A stretch of 64,000 nt of DNA from Sphingorhabdus sp. GTDB lineage: Bacteria > Pseudomonadota > Alphaproteobacteria > Sphingomonadales > Sphingomonadaceae. Of this stretch, positions 31,208-39,144 are shown one piece after another. The stretch lies in assembly GCF_023910635.1 (NCBI RefSeq), contig NZ_JAAVVZ010000004.1, positions 141,737 to 205,736 on the forward strand, read 5' to 3'. The first letter of the stretch is position 1. Each line of letters opens with the position of its first letter. Position numbers and translations under genes: made by a program. The notes beneath the pieces are model-generated. The model made no database searches. It was not told where the DNA came from and worked only from the letters and a program-made list of their open reading frames with translations.

Positions 31208-31472
31208 AGGGTCAGGACCACTTAAATCCACCTTCGCGGTTTGAGGCCATACTGTTCAGTGCAAGGCAGCAAAGCGCAGGCTTAGTGGTTCTAAGGCGCG
31301 CTTTGCCAACGCGGCAATGGACAGTATGGGTCAAATCCTTCGGACGCCAAAATGGCTTCGATCTCAAAGCAAAATGCCCTTGCAGGCAGAATGACTGCCT
31401 GCGGCGGACATTTTCCTTCGATATCTTTGCCATTTTGACGCCGCGAAGGTGGATTTAAGTGGTCCTGACCCT
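31208..31472. mobile_element. 265-bp foldback element, copy 1 (MITE-like)
   Basis: The element has perfect 32-bp terminal inverted repeats, beginning AGGGTCAGGACC and ending with its reverse complement. Between them lie two internal inverted-repeat arms, so one strand can fold into a three-stem junction. Arm 1 (about 31238-31341) carries CCATACTGT/ACAGTATGG and GCAAAGCGC/GCGCTTTGC stems. Arm 2 (about 31343-31440) carries CAAAATGGC and GCAGGCAG stems. A second copy of exactly the same length lies at 39606-39870 in the same orientation. No transposase and no clear target duplication were seen. It contains an incidental 73-codon frame on the minus strand. Its last two bases form part of the stop codon of the Lrp-type gene. 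Confidence 0.88.
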
Positions 31473-31968
31473 AGCAACTCTGCCGACCAAGGGGCGTCGG
31501 ATGCGCTTCTACACCAAATGGTTTTTTCACGCTGCGGAGTGCAATCATAGTTCTAATGTCAGAGATTGCGGGATTACATAAGAGATGCTCCGTCAAAAAC
31601 CTTTCGTACGCATTAAGGTCAGCAACCGCGATATGAAGCAAATAATCAAAGTCGCCAGAGATAAGATCACAAGTTGCCACTTCAGGATGCGCTCGAACCC
31701 ATTCTTCGAAAGGCAATACATGCTCGCTAGAATGGCACTGCATTTTCACACCAACGTAAACAGAGAAAGCCCTCCCCAGCCGAGACACGTCCAAGTGCGC
31801 ATGGTATCCCGAAATCAGTCCTTCATGTTCCAATCGGCGAACTCTGCGTAAGCACGGCGATTCAGATAGTCCCACGCGGTCAGCAAGTTCAATATTTGAA
31901 ACTCTGCCGTTCGACTGCAGTTCGCGAAGGATAGCAATATCAATCTGATCAAGCACGGTTTCCGCCAC
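31471..31968 (-). CDS. Lrp/AsnC family transcriptional regulator
   Basis: The 165-residue protein has an N-terminal AsnC-type winged helix (LDQIDIAILRELQSNGR, then the helix-turn-helix around ELADRVGLSESPCLRRVRRLE) and a C-terminal RAM/AsnC ligand domain (SGDFDYLLHIAVADLNAYE). These proteins sense amino acids and usually control an adjacent gene. It is divergent from the PLP enzyme at 32084 with 115 bp between, so it probably regulates that gene and itself. The stop codon TAG at 31473-31471 straddles the junction with the 265-bp element, so the natural C-terminal tail may have been cut or replaced. The conserved core is complete and probably functional. Confidence 0.92.
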   Translation of the reverse strand: MAETVLDQIDIAILRELQSNGRVSNIELADRVGLSESPCLRRVRRLEHEGLISGYHAHLDVSRLGRAFSVYVGVKMQCHSSEHVLPFEEWVRAHPEVATCDLISGDFDYLLHIAVADLNAYERFLTEHLLCNPAISDIRTMIALRSVKKPFGVEAHPTPLGRQSC

Positions 31969-32083
31969 TAAACATACCTTTATTGCAAGAAGCTGCCAAT
32001 TTAACGCTCAATCGCCAATGAGAACGCAAGGACACGCGTCTCGAAATCATATACCTGTTTCGATGTAGAAGCGGAGGTGATCA

Positions 32084-33370
32084 ATGAAAAGAACCATTTT
32101 GAATATTGGTGCGCATCGGCTTCAGCCGTCCACTTTAATGATGAGCTACGGTTTCGATCCTAAGCTATCGGAGGGTGCTATAAAGTGCCCCATATTTCAA
32201 AACTCGACTTTTGCGTTTGAAAGTGCGGCGGCGGGAAAATCGTTTATGCAGATCGCATACGGGATCCGTGATCGCGAGCCGTCCGAAGACCCTGGCCTCA
32301 TATATTCTCGAATTAACAATCCGACGCTGGAAATTCTGGAGGATCGCCTAACCTTATGGGACGGCGCTGAAAATGCGCTTGCTTTCGGAAGCGGAATGGC
32401 CGCGATCTCGACCACAATTTTAACATTCGCGCGGCCAGGCGATGTCATTCTATACTCGACGCCAGCCTATGGTGGAACAGAATTCCTGTTCGAGAAGCTG
32501 CTGCCGCAGTTCGGAATTCGCTCACTAAGCTTTCCGGCTCGTGCATTGGAAGAAGAAGTTACGTTAGCTTATGATCGTGCTGAGCAGCTTGCTGGCGAAG
32601 CCGGTCGCATCCCGTTGATTTTTGCTGAAACCCCCGCCAATCCGACCAACGATCTCGTCGATATCGCTTTGCTTAGGCGCGTTGCTGAGAGTCGGTCACC
32701 CAGGAGAGATCAACGTGCTAAAGTCATTGTTGATAACACACTGCTCGGCCCTCTTTGGCAACAACCACTAAAACATGGGGCTGACATAAGCATCTATTCC
32801 CTCACAAAATATGTCGGCGGACATAGCGATTTAATTGCAGGTTCGTGCCTTGGCACCGCCGCCGACATCGCTTCCATTCAAGTTATGCGCACAATTTTGG
32901 GCACGATGGTGGATCCACACACTGCTTGGCTTCTTTTGCGGAGCTTGGAAACGCTATCGATCCGGATGCGAAAATCAGCCGAGAGTGCTGCCATCGTCGC
33001 TAATCACCTGCGAAACCATAAAAAAATAGCAGCCATTCAGTATCTAGGATTTCTTGATACTGAAAGCGAGCAGGGCAAAACTTTTTCCGCCCAATGCGAG
33101 GGAGCCGGATCTACATTTTCGATTATACTGCACGGCGGAGAGCCCGAAGCTTTTCGCTTTCTCGATGCACTTCAAATTATCAAATTAGCTGTCAGTTTAG
33201 GCGGAACCGAGAGCTTGGCATCTCACCCAGCTGGAATGACACATGTGGACGTCAGTGAGAGAGCAAAGCAAACTTGTGGCATTTTACCTAGTTTAGTGCG
33301 TCTATCGATTGGCGTCGAAGAACCGGAAGATTTGATCGCTGACCTAGAACAGGCGCTCGCCAAGGTTTAA
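32084..33370 (+). CDS. Cystathionine gamma-synthase family PLP enzyme (methionine gamma-lyase-like)
   Basis: The 428-residue protein is a Cys/Met-metabolism PLP-dependent enzyme (fold type I). Visible landmarks are YSR at 74-76 (phosphate binding across subunits), the SGMAAIST loop near 103-110, D217 in VIVDNT (pyridine-nitrogen contact) and the Schiff-base lysine K242 in SLTKYVGGHSD. Such enzymes make or cleave C-S bonds in methionine, homocysteine or cystathionine. Substrate cannot be fixed from sequence, but divergence from an Lrp-type sensor favours an inducible catabolic role such as methionine gamma-lyase. The start is certain: GGAGGTGATC, a near-perfect match to the 16S anti-Shine-Dalgarno, lies just ahead of the ATG. 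The gene looks more A/T-rich than core genes to the right, fitting an acquired segment. Confidence 0.88.
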   Translation: MKRTILNIGAHRLQPSTLMMSYGFDPKLSEGAIKCPIFQNSTFAFESAAAGKSFMQIAYGIRDREPSEDPGLIYSRINNPTLEILEDRLTLWDGAENALAFGSGMAAISTTILTFARPGDVILYSTPAYGGTEFLFEKLLPQFGIRSLSFPARALEEEVTLAYDRAEQLAGEAGRIPLIFAETPANPTNDLVDIALLRRVAESRSPRRDQRAKVIVDNTLLGPLWQQPLKHGADISIYSLTKYVGGHSDLIAGSCLGTAADIASIQVMRTILGTMVDPHTAWLLLRSLETLSIRMRKSAESAAIVANHLRNHKKIAAIQYLGFLDTESEQGKTFSAQCEGAGSTFSIILHGGEPEAFRFLDALQIIKLAVSLGGTESLASHPAGMTHVDVSERAKQTCGILPSLVRLSIGVEEPEDLIADLEQALAKV

Positions 33371-33561
33371 GAACTGATGGTTGGGTTTTAAGCTTTATGT
33401 CATTCTCGGTCGCGACGAAGATAGGGACGGTTCGCTTTCTATGGATATCAGACATCTCACTTGCTGCTACGATAATTTCGATTGCAAGACCTGATCACAA
33501 AAGTGACACTTAAGATGACGTGTTATGATTCAAGGGACAAGAAAAACTGACTCGCCGGCTA

Positions 33562-33868
33562 ATGCTTGGTGCCGGACTATCTGCTACAGTAGCCATTACA
33601 TTTCCTCTCCATGGGCAGGTTTTTCCACCGCCAGAATATCGCAGACGGGCCGGAACTTTTACCTTTGAACCTGCGGTGTTTCGCGAACATCGCGAACGAC
33701 TAATGCGAGGACTCAAAACAGGACTTGCGGTCGTATTCGGAGCCGATCAAGTTGTTACCGAACCGCCCGCTGGCCCCGTGTTTCGACAAGATCCAGACTT
33801 TGCGTGGCTGACCGGCATTACAGATGAACATGGGGCGGTGCTTTTGTTGGCGGCGGGAGAGCGCGACA
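33562..33868 (+). pseudogene. Truncated Xaa-Pro aminopeptidase (AMP_N domain fragment)
   Basis: The frame matches the N-terminal domain of aminopeptidase P-type enzymes, with VFRQDPDFAWLTGITDEHGA as the clear landmark. Homology ends at about 33868, where tRNA-derived sequence starts; the frame then runs through that DNA to a stop at 33981. The catalytic metallopeptidase domain is absent. Codons just before the ATG read TRRLMLGAG, like a twin-arginine signal, but the frame upstream reaches a stop at 33526 with no good start. Both ends therefore look damaged. It is a remnant, not a working gene. Confidence 0.72.
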
Positions 33869-33913
33869 CTTCTAATCTTGAGGCCACAGGTTCGACTCCT
33901 GTAGGGCGCACCA
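33869..33913 (+). other. 3' half of tRNA-Arg(UCU): probable att site of an integrative element
   Basis: These 45 nt match a tRNA from position 32 to the CCA end: anticodon loop CTTCTAA (anticodon TCT), five bases for the 3' anticodon stem, a 5-base variable loop, T stem ACAGG/CCTGT around loop TTCGACT, acceptor strand AGGGCGC, discriminator A, then CCA. No 5' half precedes it; the aminopeptidase remnant abuts instead. Tyrosine recombinases commonly cross over in the anticodon or T loop and leave a 3' tRNA copy at the distal end. With the tRNA reading left to right, the element would lie to the left, with the intact tRNA-Arg beyond its other end. Confidence 0.8.
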
Positions 33914-34054
33914 TTCCATTACGGGTCTCAAGAGACCTTTATTTGGCTCCGCTACAGGCAACCACGCATTTGGTGCAGTGATCGCCTAGTCCAGTAACAA
34001 TATCTTCGAAGCTGAATATAATCGGGTCGCCCGCCGTACAAGCGTTGGCGTCGA

Positions 34055-34537
34055 TTATTGCGCCTTACCGAAAGGCTTATTCAAACGGACGATTTTGAGG
34101 TTGAGCACCGCAGCAAAGCTGACCCAGCTTAAATATGGCACGATAAGCCAACTCGCGAACACTGAATATGGCCGCAACCCAATAAAAAGCGCCAGAACTG
34201 AGACCCATAGAAACACAACTTCAATCAACGCCCAATCCGGACGTCGCAGATTGAAGAATAATGGCGACCACAAAAAGTGGAAGACGAAGTTCACCGCATA
34301 TAAAATGATGATGCTCGTGCGTTCCGCATCGGTTGTGGCACCATCCCACGCCAAAATGCCCGCCCATGCGCCCAAACCAAGGATCAATGTCCATGCTGGC
34401 CCAAAAAGCCAATCAGGGGGCTGCCAAGATGGTTTGACGAGGTTTTTGTACCAAGGACCAATAGTTGTCAAACCACCGCCGACGCCGCCAAGCATGACGG
34501 CCCAAAGGATAAACAGGATCGTCGAAGTTTCCGGCAT
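34055..34537 (-). CDS. tspO: TspO/MBR family tryptophan-rich sensory protein
   Basis: The 160-residue integral membrane protein has five predicted membrane segments and TspO hallmarks: WYKNLVKPSWQPPDWLFGPAW after the first helix, then NFVFHFLWSPLFF, and a late PYLSWVSFAAVLN stretch. TspO proteins bind tetrapyrroles and affect porphyrin efflux or pigment-gene control, best studied in Rhodobacter. The next gene on the same strand is a carotenoid oxygenase, suggesting a shared pigment or light-stress theme. The gap of about 160 bp makes cotranscription possible but unproven. Confidence 0.93.
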   Translation of the reverse strand: MPETSTILFILWAVMLGGVGGGLTTIGPWYKNLVKPSWQPPDWLFGPAWTLILGLGAWAGILAWDGATTDAERTSIIILYAVNFVFHFLWSPLFFNLRRPDWALIEVVFLWVSVLALFIGLRPYSVFASWLIVPYLSWVSFAAVLNLKIVRLNKPFGKAQ

Positions 34538-34696
34538 AGTCCTTTTATGGTCGTGACAAGCGCCTGAAACAATAGGCAGTGATAATTGGCCGCACCGAAA
34601 GCCATGCTTTCGTGCGCCTCACAAATGGACGCGCAGCAGGGGGCTCAGGCATATTCAAGCCCGGCACCAAAGTCGTTTTCCAGAAATGATCTTGCG

Positions 34697-36151
34697 TTAC
34701 AGGGCCGAGCGATCTGCCCAATGCGCATGGGTGCCGCTACTGATTTTATGCGGCAGCGCAATCCGGCACACTGGCCCTTCTGCAAAGCGTTTGCAGTCGA
34801 TCAATATGCATTCGGATGTTCCGCGATTTTCGTCGGTCACAAAACTGACGAGATAGCCGTCATCCTCGTCAACCGCACAGACACGTGGGGCAAAGGGTGC
34901 CTCACTGCCGTAGCGCCCCTCTGGAAGCTCCACAGACCATGACTCGCCCGTGACCATGTCATGCTTCACAAAACCGTTAAACAGGAACCAGCCGGGCTTA
35001 GAAGTCGTGCTATAGGCGTATCTATAGGGCAGCCCCAAATAACGCTGGTTCATCATCCCGAATTCGAGGATGCGGTCATCGAGCCGCTCTTCGCGCGTTG
35101 TGCCATCGGCCAAGTTAAACCGCCACCGGTGCAGCTTTGGCTTGAAGCTATGTTCGTCAACATACGCCATCATATGGCCGTAGCCGTCGGCATTTTCGAG
35201 CGGCAGGGGATAGGGGTCTTCTTCGAAATAACCATCAAGCACGACTTCATCGCCGTCTTCAAAAGCATTGATGAAGTGCAGAACAAAAGTAGGTTCCGCC
35301 TCAAACCAGCGGATATCTTCTGGCTGACCGTAACGCGGGATGAGCGCGAAACGCGATGCTAGTCCCTCGTGTAGCCGCGTCACATGGACGTTACGCTTCA
35401 GCAACTCTTCATCCCAAAAAAGCGGGAAGTCGCACAATATTGACCAGTTTTGCGTGAACATCATGTCATGCGGCAAACGTGGCCCCGGCAGCGGGATGGG
35501 GACATAATGCGCGAGCCTGCCGCTGCGATCGACGACGCCATAATGCATGTAGGGCGCATGTTTTGAATAGTTGAAGAACAACAACTCACCCGTGCGCTGG
35601 TCAACCTTGGGATGCGCGGAAATGCCATCAAGCGGAACCCAAGACGCAACACCCTCTTGCTCCAGCGTTTCGGGGTCAAGCACATAGCCCTCCCCGCATT
35701 GGTAGAAAGTGGAAACAGCCTTGCCCGCGTGCACAATGATGTCCGTGCTGGAGGAATCCTTCAGGCTGCCATGCGCGCCAAAGCCGGGGCGTTTGGACAG
35801 GCTGCTTTTATCCATCAACCCGCCCCATAAAGACCCGCCCGCATCCTGCTCCGCCTGAAAACAGCGGGTGCGGATGAAGCGATTGCGATAGCTGGCCTTG
35901 CCGCCAGAAAAATCGATCTGGTGGATCATGCCATCGCCGTCAAACGGGTGGTAGCGGCCTAGCGGTTGATGCAACTGGTTTTCGGTGTTGCGCAAATAGA
36001 TGCCGTCAATATCGTCGGGAATACGGCCCTCAATCACATCAAGGTCGGTCGCGGTGACTTCCGCATGCTGCGGCGTCCACGCCCCATTGAGATAGGGATG
36101 GTTGCTCGGTTGCAGCGTTGCCTTCACCGGCGGTAGTGTATCAACCCGCAT
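34697..36151 (-). CDS. Carotenoid oxygenase (RPE65/lignostilbene dioxygenase family)
   Basis: The 484-residue protein is a carotenoid cleavage oxygenase, a seven-bladed propeller with a non-haem iron held by four histidines. Candidate ligands are H180 (SAHPKVD), H228 (LPHDMMF), H292 (LHFINAFEDG) and H475 or H477 near the C terminus (GTHAHW). The N-terminal LRNTENQL and HPFDGDGM motifs are also typical. Family members split carotenoids, apocarotenoids or stilbenes such as lignostilbene; sphingomonads are known for both uses, so the substrate is open. No signal peptide is seen. It lies between tspO and an ALDH7-type gene on the same strand, the latter only 19 bp upstream. Confidence 0.9.
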   Translation of the reverse strand: MRVDTLPPVKATLQPSNHPYLNGAWTPQHAEVTATDLDVIEGRIPDDIDGIYLRNTENQLHQPLGRYHPFDGDGMIHQIDFSGGKASYRNRFIRTRCFQAEQDAGGSLWGGLMDKSSLSKRPGFGAHGSLKDSSSTDIIVHAGKAVSTFYQCGEGYVLDPETLEQEGVASWVPLDGISAHPKVDQRTGELLFFNYSKHAPYMHYGVVDRSGRLAHYVPIPLPGPRLPHDMMFTQNWSILCDFPLFWDEELLKRNVHVTRLHEGLASRFALIPRYGQPEDIRWFEAEPTFVLHFINAFEDGDEVVLDGYFEEDPYPLPLENADGYGHMMAYVDEHSFKPKLHRWRFNLADGTTREERLDDRILEFGMMNQRYLGLPYRYAYSTTSKPGWFLFNGFVKHDMVTGESWSVELPEGRYGSEAPFAPRVCAVDEDDGYLVSFVTDENRGTSECILIDCKRFAEGPVCRIALPHKISSGTHAHWADRSAL

Positions 36152-36170
36152 TTCGCTCTCCTTTGGGCGA

Positions 36171-37664
36171 TCAGCCTATGTCGAATGTCACCCCTTGCGC
36201 AAGTGGCAGATTGTCGGAGTAATTTATCGTGTTCGTCGCGCGGCGCATATAGGCCTTCCATGCGTCCGAGCCGGACTCCCGGCCGCCGCCGGTTTCCTTT
36301 TCCCCGCCAAATGCTCCGCCAATTTCGGCACCTGACGTGCCGATATTAACATTAGCAATGCCGCAATCGCTTCCTTCGGCAGATAGGAACTTTTCGCATT
36401 CACGCATGTCGGTCGAGAATATCGACGACGATAACCCTGCCCCGACGCTGTTTTGTTGGGCGATGGCGGCGGCCAATTCAGAATAGCGAAAGATATAGAG
36501 AATGGGAGCGAAGGTCTCCCTTAAGGCTGGGCCAACATGCGCAGGCATTTCGACAAAAGCGGGGCGGACATAGATGCCGTTCATTGCGATACGTTCGCCG
36601 CCGGTCACGGTGCCACCAACTTCTTTTGCCTCATCAAGCGCCGTTTGCATGCGCGCATACGCATGCGCGTCGATCAATGGTCCAGCAAGATTACTGCTGT
36701 CGAGCGGATCACCCACCGCCATTGAGCCAGCGGCCGACTTGAGCGCCCCAACGAAGCTGTCGTAGTTCGTGTCATGCACAAAAAGGCGGCGTAGGCTGGT
36801 GCATCTTTGACCACTTGTGCCAAATGCCGAGAACAACACGCCGCGCAGTGCCAACCCGACGTCCGCCTTGTCGCTGATAATCGCGGCATTGTTTCCGCCA
36901 AGTTCAAGGATGGTCTTGGCAAAGCGGGCCGCGGCGACTTGGCCGACCTTTCGTCCCATTTCCGTACTGCCAGTGGCAGAGATCAGCGCAATGCGCGGGT
37001 CAGCCACCAAAGCAGCCCCGGTGTCGCGTCCGCCCTGAAGAACTTGTGACAGATGCGCAGGTGCATCGCCGAACGCGGCAATCGCCTTTTCAAAAATGGC
37101 TTGAACGGCAACCGCGGTCAGCGGCGTTTTTTCCGATGGCTTCCAGATCACGCTATTACCACACACCAATGCCAAAGCCGCGTTCCATGCCCATACCGCA
37201 ACAGGGAAGTTAAACGCGGAAATGGTGAGAACTGGACCAATTGGATGCCATTGCTCCATCATCCGGTGACCGGGCCGTTCGCTGGCGATGGTCAGGCCAT
37301 GTAATTGCCGTGAAAGACCCACGGCAAAATCGCAAATGTCGATCATCTCCTGCACTTCGCCAAGTCCTTCCGACAGCGGCTTTCCGCAATCAATGGTGAC
37401 AAGGCGGGCAAGGTCATATTTTTGTTCACGCAGCGCATTGCCAAATAAGCGGACAAGCTCCCCACGGCGCGGCGCAGGAACGCGGCGCCACATCAGAAAG
37501 GCAGCGTTTGATTTTTCAACAGCATCGTTCATATCGTCGACTGTCGCGGTCGCCACCGCCCCGATGCGACTACCATCAATTGGGCTGTGCACAGAAAGGT
37601 CGCCGCCATCAACAGCGCAGCCCAGCGTTTCGAGAAGCGTTTTCGTTTCGGCTGCTAATGCCAT
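36171..37664 (-). CDS. ALDH7-type aldehyde dehydrogenase (L-piperidine-6-carboxylate dehydrogenase-like)
   Basis: The 497-residue protein belongs to the antiquitin (ALDH7) branch of NAD(P)-dependent aldehyde dehydrogenases. The Rossmann region shows SATGSTEMG, the general base E254 lies in LELGGNNA, and the nucleophile C288 in GQRCTSLRR. The late FGGEKETGGGRESGSDAWK segment is characteristic. ALDH7 enzymes oxidise aminoadipate semialdehyde (in equilibrium with piperideine-6-carboxylate) in lysine breakdown. The divergent neighbour is glutaryl-CoA dehydrogenase, a later step in the aminoadipate or glutarate branch, which supports a lysine-catabolic role. Confidence 0.88.
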   Translation of the reverse strand: MALAAETKTLLETLGCAVDGGDLSVHSPIDGSRIGAVATATVDDMNDAVEKSNAAFLMWRRVPAPRRGELVRLFGNALREQKYDLARLVTIDCGKPLSEGLGEVQEMIDICDFAVGLSRQLHGLTIASERPGHRMMEQWHPIGPVLTISAFNFPVAVWAWNAALALVCGNSVIWKPSEKTPLTAVAVQAIFEKAIAAFGDAPAHLSQVLQGGRDTGAALVADPRIALISATGSTEMGRKVGQVAAARFAKTILELGGNNAAIISDKADVGLALRGVLFSAFGTSGQRCTSLRRLFVHDTNYDSFVGALKSAAGSMAVGDPLDSSNLAGPLIDAHAYARMQTALDEAKEVGGTVTGGERIAMNGIYVRPAFVEMPAHVGPALRETFAPILYIFRYSELAAAIAQQNSVGAGLSSSIFSTDMRECEKFLSAEGSDCGIANVNIGTSGAEIGGAFGGEKETGGGRESGSDAWKAYMRRATNTINYSDNLPLAQGVTFDIG

Positions 37665-37809
37665 TAATTTCCCCAGTCATTATTCTGTATTCCCATAATG
37701 CATGGCAAGGCGCAGAGTTGATGGCAAGGGTTGCTGTCTTGCCCGCACGCTTATAAAGGCAAACAGGACGCAGGTCGCTATTCAGCAGGCCTTCCCAAGG
37801 GAGATAAAA

Positions 37810-38994
37810 ATGGCCGAGTTGGCAGCATTCGATTGGTCTGACCCTTTTCGTCTTGAGGACCAACTGACCGAAGACGAACGCATGATTCGCGACAGCGCGC
37901 GCGCCTTTGCGCAAAGCGAATTGCAACCACGCGTTATCGATGCTTACCGGACGGAATGTGACGCGCCTGAACTGTTCCCGTTGATGGGGCAGACCGGCCT
38001 GCTTGGCGCGACCATACCTGAGGAATATGGCGGCGCCGGCGCGTCATATGTCGCTTACGGGCTGATCGCGCGCGAAATTGAGCGCGTCGATTCGGGCTAT
38101 CGTTCGATGGCATCGGTACAGTCGTCTTTGGTGATGCATCCCATCTATGCTTTTGGTTCAGAAGCGCAAAGGCGCAAATATCTGCCGGGTCTGGCTGCCG
38201 GCACGCTGATCGGCTGCTTTGGCCTGACTGAGCCTGACGCCGGGTCGGACCCTGCGGGCATGCGCACCTTCGCTAAAAAGGTTGATGGCGGCTATGTCAT
38301 CAATGGATCGAAAACGTGGATTTCCAACGCACCTTTTGCCGATGTCTTTGTCATCTGGGCAAAATCCGAAGCGCATGGCGGCGGCATTCGCGGCTTTGTG
38401 CTTGAAAAGGGTATGAAGGGCCTCACTGCTCCGAAAATTCAGGGTAAGCTGTCGTTACGCGCATCGACAACGGGCATGATTATCATGGACAATGTCGAAG
38501 TTGGCGAAGACGCGTTGCTGCCCGATGTACAAGGGCTAAAGGGCCCGTTTGGATGCCTCAACCGCGCCCGGTACGGCATCAGTTGGGGCGCATTGGGTGC
38601 GGCAGAATTCTGCATGCACGCCGCGCGGCAATATGGCCTTGATCGCCACCAGTTTGGCAAACCGCTTGCCGCCACCCAGTTATATCAAAAGAAGCTGGCC
38701 GATATGATGACCGATATTGCCATGGGGCTGCAGGCATCGTTGCGCGTTGGCCGCTTGATGGACGAAGGCCAGCTTGCGCCTGACATGATTTCCATCGTTA
38801 AGCGCAACAATGTTGGCAAAGCGCTCGATATCGCCCGCGCTGCGCGCGATATGCATGGCGGCAACGGCATTAGCGAGGAATATCAGGTCATGCGCCACAT
38901 GGTAAACCTTGAAACGGTCAACACCTATGAAGGCGCGCATGACGTGCACGCGCTTATATTGGGCCGCGCCATCACGGGGATCGCGGCATTCTAA
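37810..38994 (+). CDS. gcdH: Glutaryl-CoA dehydrogenase
   Basis: From this ATG the protein has 394 residues, normal for glutaryl-CoA dehydrogenase, an FAD enzyme that oxidises and decarboxylates glutaryl-CoA to crotonyl-CoA in lysine and tryptophan degradation. Features are the acyl-CoA dehydrogenase middle-domain motif [13 protein letters not shown], the substrate-loop [10 protein letters not shown], and the catalytic base E374 in [10 protein letters not shown]. The frame runs open back to 37702, but AAGGGAG just upstream of 37810 and family alignment favour this start. It diverges from the ALDH7-type gene with 145 bp between the starts, which should hold promoters for both. Confidence 0.94.
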   Translation: MAELAAFDWSDPFRLEDQLTEDERMIRDSARAFAQSELQPRVIDAYRTECDAPELFPLMGQTGLLGATIPEEYGGAGASYVAYGLIAREIERVDSGYRSMASVQSSLVMHPIYAFGSEAQRRKYLPGLAAGTLIGCFGLTEPDAGSDPAGMRTFAKKVDGGYVINGSKTWISNAPFADVFVIWAKSEAHGGGIRGFVLEKGMKGLTAPKIQGKLSLRASTTGMIIMDNVEVGEDALLPDVQGLKGPFGCLNRARYGISWGALGAAEFCMHAARQYGLDRHQFGKPLAATQLYQKKLADMMTDIAMGLQASLRVGRLMDEGQLAPDMISIVKRNNVGKALDIARAARDMHGGNGISEEYQVMRHMVNLETVNTYEGAHDVHALILGRAITGIAAF

Positions 38995-39001
38995 CAAAAA
39001 A

Positions 39002-39031
39002 TGGGCCGCTCAGCTTTTCAGCAGCGGCCCA
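39002..39031. terminator. GC-rich hairpin downstream of gcdH
   Basis: A 9-bp perfect inverted repeat TGGGCCGCT/AGCGGCCCA with a 12-nt loop begins 7 bp after the gcdH stop. There is no T-run on the plus strand. On the minus strand the stem is followed by a T-rich tract (complement of AACAAAAAA), so it could stop transcription arriving from the DUF3617 gene. Confidence 0.6.
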
Positions 39032-39144
39032 GGCTAGGCTTCTCAGCCATAGGGAGGAAAGCGTGTCTCGTAAAAGACACGCCTGACCTCATAGGGCCAA
39101 GATATTAAATAATTGATGAACGGCCAATGAGAGAAAGTGTTCGG

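Noticed and set aside
30898..31221. A 107-codon minus-strand frame between the sapC-like gene and the element
   Set aside because: It begins inside the repeat, has no recognisable motif and an unusual Cys/Arg-rich composition.
31212..31433. A 73-codon minus-strand frame conserved in both foldback elements (also at 39610-39831)
   Set aside because: The frame lies across the hairpin arms and the substitutions look driven by base pairing, not by protein conservation; no domain is recognisable. A test of synonymous against non-synonymous change over many copies could reopen this.
37702..37809. N-terminal extension of glutaryl-CoA dehydrogenase
   Set aside because: The extra 36 codons have no homology to the family and a good ribosome site lies directly before the ATG at 37810.
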